From a virus: 29,831 nt of DNA. The translations under genes and the position numbers were made by a program. Position 1 is the first letter of the stretch; each line of letters opens with the position of its first letter. A model generated the notes under the pieces. The model saw only the letters and a list, made by a program, of their open reading frames with translations, searched no databases and was not told the DNA's origin. The stretch spans positions 1 through 29,831 of IMG/VR virus record IMGVR_UViG_3300017951_000077, one strand, 5' to 3'. Of the stretch, positions 27,715 through 29,831 are shown piece by piece.

Positions 27715-29757
27715 ATGGCCAAGAACATTAACATATCCGAATTAGATTTCAATTCAATTAAACAATCTATCAAGGCATATATGCAGTCAGACGAGACTTT
27801 CAAAGATTATAATTTTGAAGGATCTGCCCTTAATACTCTTACTGATATATTAGGATACAATACATATTATAATTCATTTTATTTGAATATGATGGCAAAT
27901 GAAATGTTTCTTGAGACTGCAAGGTTGAGAGATAATGTTGTTTCTAAGGCGAAATTGCTGGGTTATACACCGACATCAAACAAATCTTCTGAAGCAACTA
28001 TTGTTGCTACATTCGTGATAGAAAATTCTGTGAGCGATAGATTAAATTCAAAATATACAAATATTAAAATTGATAGAAATTTTGTTTTCAAATTGAATGC
28101 AGATGGCGCAGAGTATAGATTTGTCCCTAAAATTAATAGAGTTGTAAATCGTTCTCAAAATCCTATAGATATGGGTAACGGAAAATATCGCCACATATAT
28201 GAAATATTTGATTTGGAATTGATTCAAGGAAACGAAGTTCAAGAAATGTATACAGTAGATACTTCTGATCCAAATCAGAAATTTTATATTTCAAATCAAA
28301 ATGTAGACATATCCTCTCTTAAAGTTTATGTAAAAGAAAATCAATTTAGCGATACAATTGAAGAATATAGCATCAATACAGATACAATGTCGTTAACAGA
28401 TATTTCTACAAGATATTTTTTACAAGAATCTACTGATGGAAAATATGAAATATTATTTGGAGATGGTGTTCTAGGAAAAGAATTAGTGTCTGGTAATGTG
28501 ATAACTATAAAATATATTACTACTGCTGGTGCAGCAGCAAATGGTTTTGGTGGAAAAATGACTTTGTTGGGTAAAAGTATTCCAGACGGAATCAAACCAG
28601 CATCATCTACTTTGGTTCCAAACAACCTTGAAATTGTCGGAAGAACTTACAATGGCGCAGATAAAGAAAGCATAGAATCTATCAAGTTTTATGCTCCAAG
28701 AACTTTTGAAGGACAAAATAGGGCAGTAACTGCTAGAGATTATATGACAATTGTTCCAAAAATATATCCACAGACTGCATCAATGAATATTTGGGGAGGA
28801 GAAGATAATAACCCACCCCAATACGGTAGGGTTTTTATTTCAATTAAACCTAATACTGGATTATATCTTTCACAACTTGAAAAACAATCGCTTCAAAATA
28901 ATTTGATAAAGAATTATTCAGTATTGGGGCTGACTCCTGTCATTGAAGATCCAGATTTTATTAAACTAAAATTAAACATTCAAGTTAAATATGATAATGA
29001 AGCAACACTTTTAGATGAAGCAGATTTACTAGGCGCAGTAAAAAATTCTATTGTAGATTTTAATGAAAAGTTTTTAAATGATTTCAATAGTTATTTTAGA
29101 TATTCTCAATTTTTGGCTAAAATTGACCAAACAGATGAGTCCATCACAAACAACTTGACTACCATGATTTTAATTAATGAACAAATAGCAACACTCAATA
29201 CTGCTTCTGCATATAACTTTAACTTCAGTAATGCAGTTTCTCCAAACTCAATTTATTCTAATGCTGTTTATGTGTCTGGTGGAGATGTTCCATATTATAT
29301 TGATGATAATGGACTTGGTTCTATTAGAATGTATTATATCAATAATTTTAATACAAGAGTATATAATACTCTTCCAATCGGAACTATAAATTACACTACA
29401 GGAACGATCAATATTCCAGATTTAAATATATCTGGAGTTTTAGGTGGAGATGTGTTTGGGGTTGCATGTACTCCAGCATCAAATGATATCTTTCCCGTAA
29501 GAAATCAAATTATATTTATTGATATGGAAGAACTGGATGTAACTATGTTGCCAGACACAGACGAATTCAACGAGAACTATGATATTTCAACTCAGAGAGT
29601 TGTTGTAAGTAGAAATGTTTCTACAACATATAACACAGGAAATTCATCTATTTCATCATCTGGAGCAAATTCTTCAATAACGAGAGTTTATAGTGACAGC
29701 GGGCAAACAAGTTCTGGTTCGTCTGGAACCAATACTGGTACTGGTAGTGGATACTAA
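27715..29757 (+). CDS. 6: gp6-like baseplate wedge protein
   Basis: A 680-residue protein, near T4 gp6 (660). The N-terminal NFEGSALNTLTDILGYNTYYNSFYLNMMANEMFLETARLRDNVVSKAKLLGY is typical of gp6/gpJ, and ESIKFYAPRTFEGQNRAVTARDYMTIVPKIYP is the conserved core shared with baseplate J proteins. The C-terminal third is beta-rich and ends in a Ser/Gly/Thr-rich tail (SGQTSSGSSGTNTGTGSGY). gp6 forms the wedge ring that opens on contraction. Confidence 0.93.
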   Translation: MAKNINISELDFNSIKQSIKAYMQSDETFKDYNFEGSALNTLTDILGYNTYYNSFYLNMMANEMFLETARLRDNVVSKAKLLGYTPTSNKSSEATIVATFVIENSVSDRLNSKYTNIKIDRNFVFKLNADGAEYRFVPKINRVVNRSQNPIDMGNGKYRHIYEIFDLELIQGNEVQEMYTVDTSDPNQKFYISNQNVDISSLKVYVKENQFSDTIEEYSINTDTMSLTDISTRYFLQESTDGKYEILFGDGVLGKELVSGNVITIKYITTAGAAANGFGGKMTLLGKSIPDGIKPASSTLVPNNLEIVGRTYNGADKESIESIKFYAPRTFEGQNRAVTARDYMTIVPKIYPQTASMNIWGGEDNNPPQYGRVFISIKPNTGLYLSQLEKQSLQNNLIKNYSVLGLTPVIEDPDFIKLKLNIQVKYDNEATLLDEADLLGAVKNSIVDFNEKFLNDFNSYFRYSQFLAKIDQTDESITNNLTTMILINEQIATLNTASAYNFNFSNAVSPNSIYSNAVYVSGGDVPYYIDDNGLGSIRMYYINNFNTRVYNTLPIGTINYTTGTINIPDLNISGVLGGDVFGVACTPASNDIFPVRNQIIFIDMEELDVTMLPDTDEFNENYDISTQRVVVSRNVSTTYNTGNSSISSSGANSSITRVYSDSGQTSSGSSGTNTGTGSGY

Positions 29758-29759
29758 GA

Positions 29760-29831
29760 ATGTCAAGCAACATCAAAGATATATCAAATTATATAAGACA
29801 ACAACTTCCTTACTATATTTCTTCTGATGAA
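29760..29831 (+). CDS. start of next baseplate wedge gene, possibly gp7
   Basis: The first 24 codons of a frame begin 2 nt after gp6 and run off the window: MSSNIKDISNYIRQQLPYYI and further. The IRQQLPxYI opening resembles the YxxYLxD/QLPxFI entries of gp7 C-terminal-type domains, and gp7 follows gp6 in T4. Too short for a firm call. Confidence 0.55.
   Translation, partial: MSSNIKDISNYIRQQLPYYISSDE

Overview
The window reads as about 30 kb of a T4-like (Straboviridae-type) contractile-tailed phage genome, AT-rich and densely packed. Direct markers are homologues of T4 gp32, gp59, gp33, gp4, gp48, gp54, gp26, gp51, gp53, gp27, gp5, gp25 and gp6, recognised by sequence pattern and gene order. 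PhoH and the gp53/gp5/gp6 architecture resemble marine T4-like phages. The host is most likely an alphaproteobacterium. The best evidence is a circularly permuted two-piece-type tmRNA gene with the alpha-style tag ANDNFAPSEFALAA, plus two genes resembling DUF1127-type alphaproteobacterial small proteins. This host call is inference; no host sequence is present.

Layout. (a) 1-4110: tightly packed small plus-strand genes, mostly unknown, in short operons led by near-consensus sigma70 promoters (TTGACW, 17-nt spacer, TATATT-like). They include an RMF-like protein and an HExxH metallopeptidase. (b) 4104-5734: a tRNA array (Arg-UCU, Gly-UCC, Pro-UGG, Asn-GUU, Thr-UGU, Leu-UAA) driven from a strong promoter, interleaved with a SET-domain gene, two small genes and two non-coding, potentially structured stretches. 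(c) 5754-8600: a basic protein overlapping a WYL_2-like gene, a Mom-like putative DNA-modification protein and an M15-type endolysin. (d) 8627-9421: promoter, permuted tmRNA, a small exported protein and a terminator-like hairpin. (e) 9445-12660: FmdB-type zinc ribbon, PhoH, PD-(D/E)XK exonuclease and unknowns. (f) 12722-15230: two tiny membrane proteins, then gp33-gp59 behind a promoter embedded in a 15-bp palindrome, then gp32 with its own promoter and terminator. (g) 15342-15772: the DUF1127-like pair.

(h) 21537 down to 15773, minus strand: a tail/head assembly operon, gp4, an unknown conserved protein, a gp54-like tube initiator, gp26, gp51, a small EF-hand/membrane protein and a 902-aa tape-measure-like protein. 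(i) 21590-29831, plus strand: the baseplate operon gp48, gp53, gp27-like, gp5, gp25, gp6 and the start of the next wedge gene. The two operons diverge from a 52-bp gap containing a T4-type late promoter box TATAAATA.

How the parts fit: early-type promoters drive small host-takeover genes and RNAs. gp32/gp59/PhoH/exonuclease serve DNA replication and recombination. gp33, with gp55 and the gp45 clamp outside this window, would switch on late promoters such as the one between gp4 and gp48, giving tail and baseplate proteins. Endolysin and the two cell-wall domains in gp5 handle exit and entry. Points that stand out most are the phage-borne permuted tmRNA, a probable -1 ribosomal frameshift joining gp26 to gp51 upstream of the tape-measure gene, the palindromic operator at gp33, and the unexplained structured RNA candidate with pseudoknot potential after tRNA-Arg.
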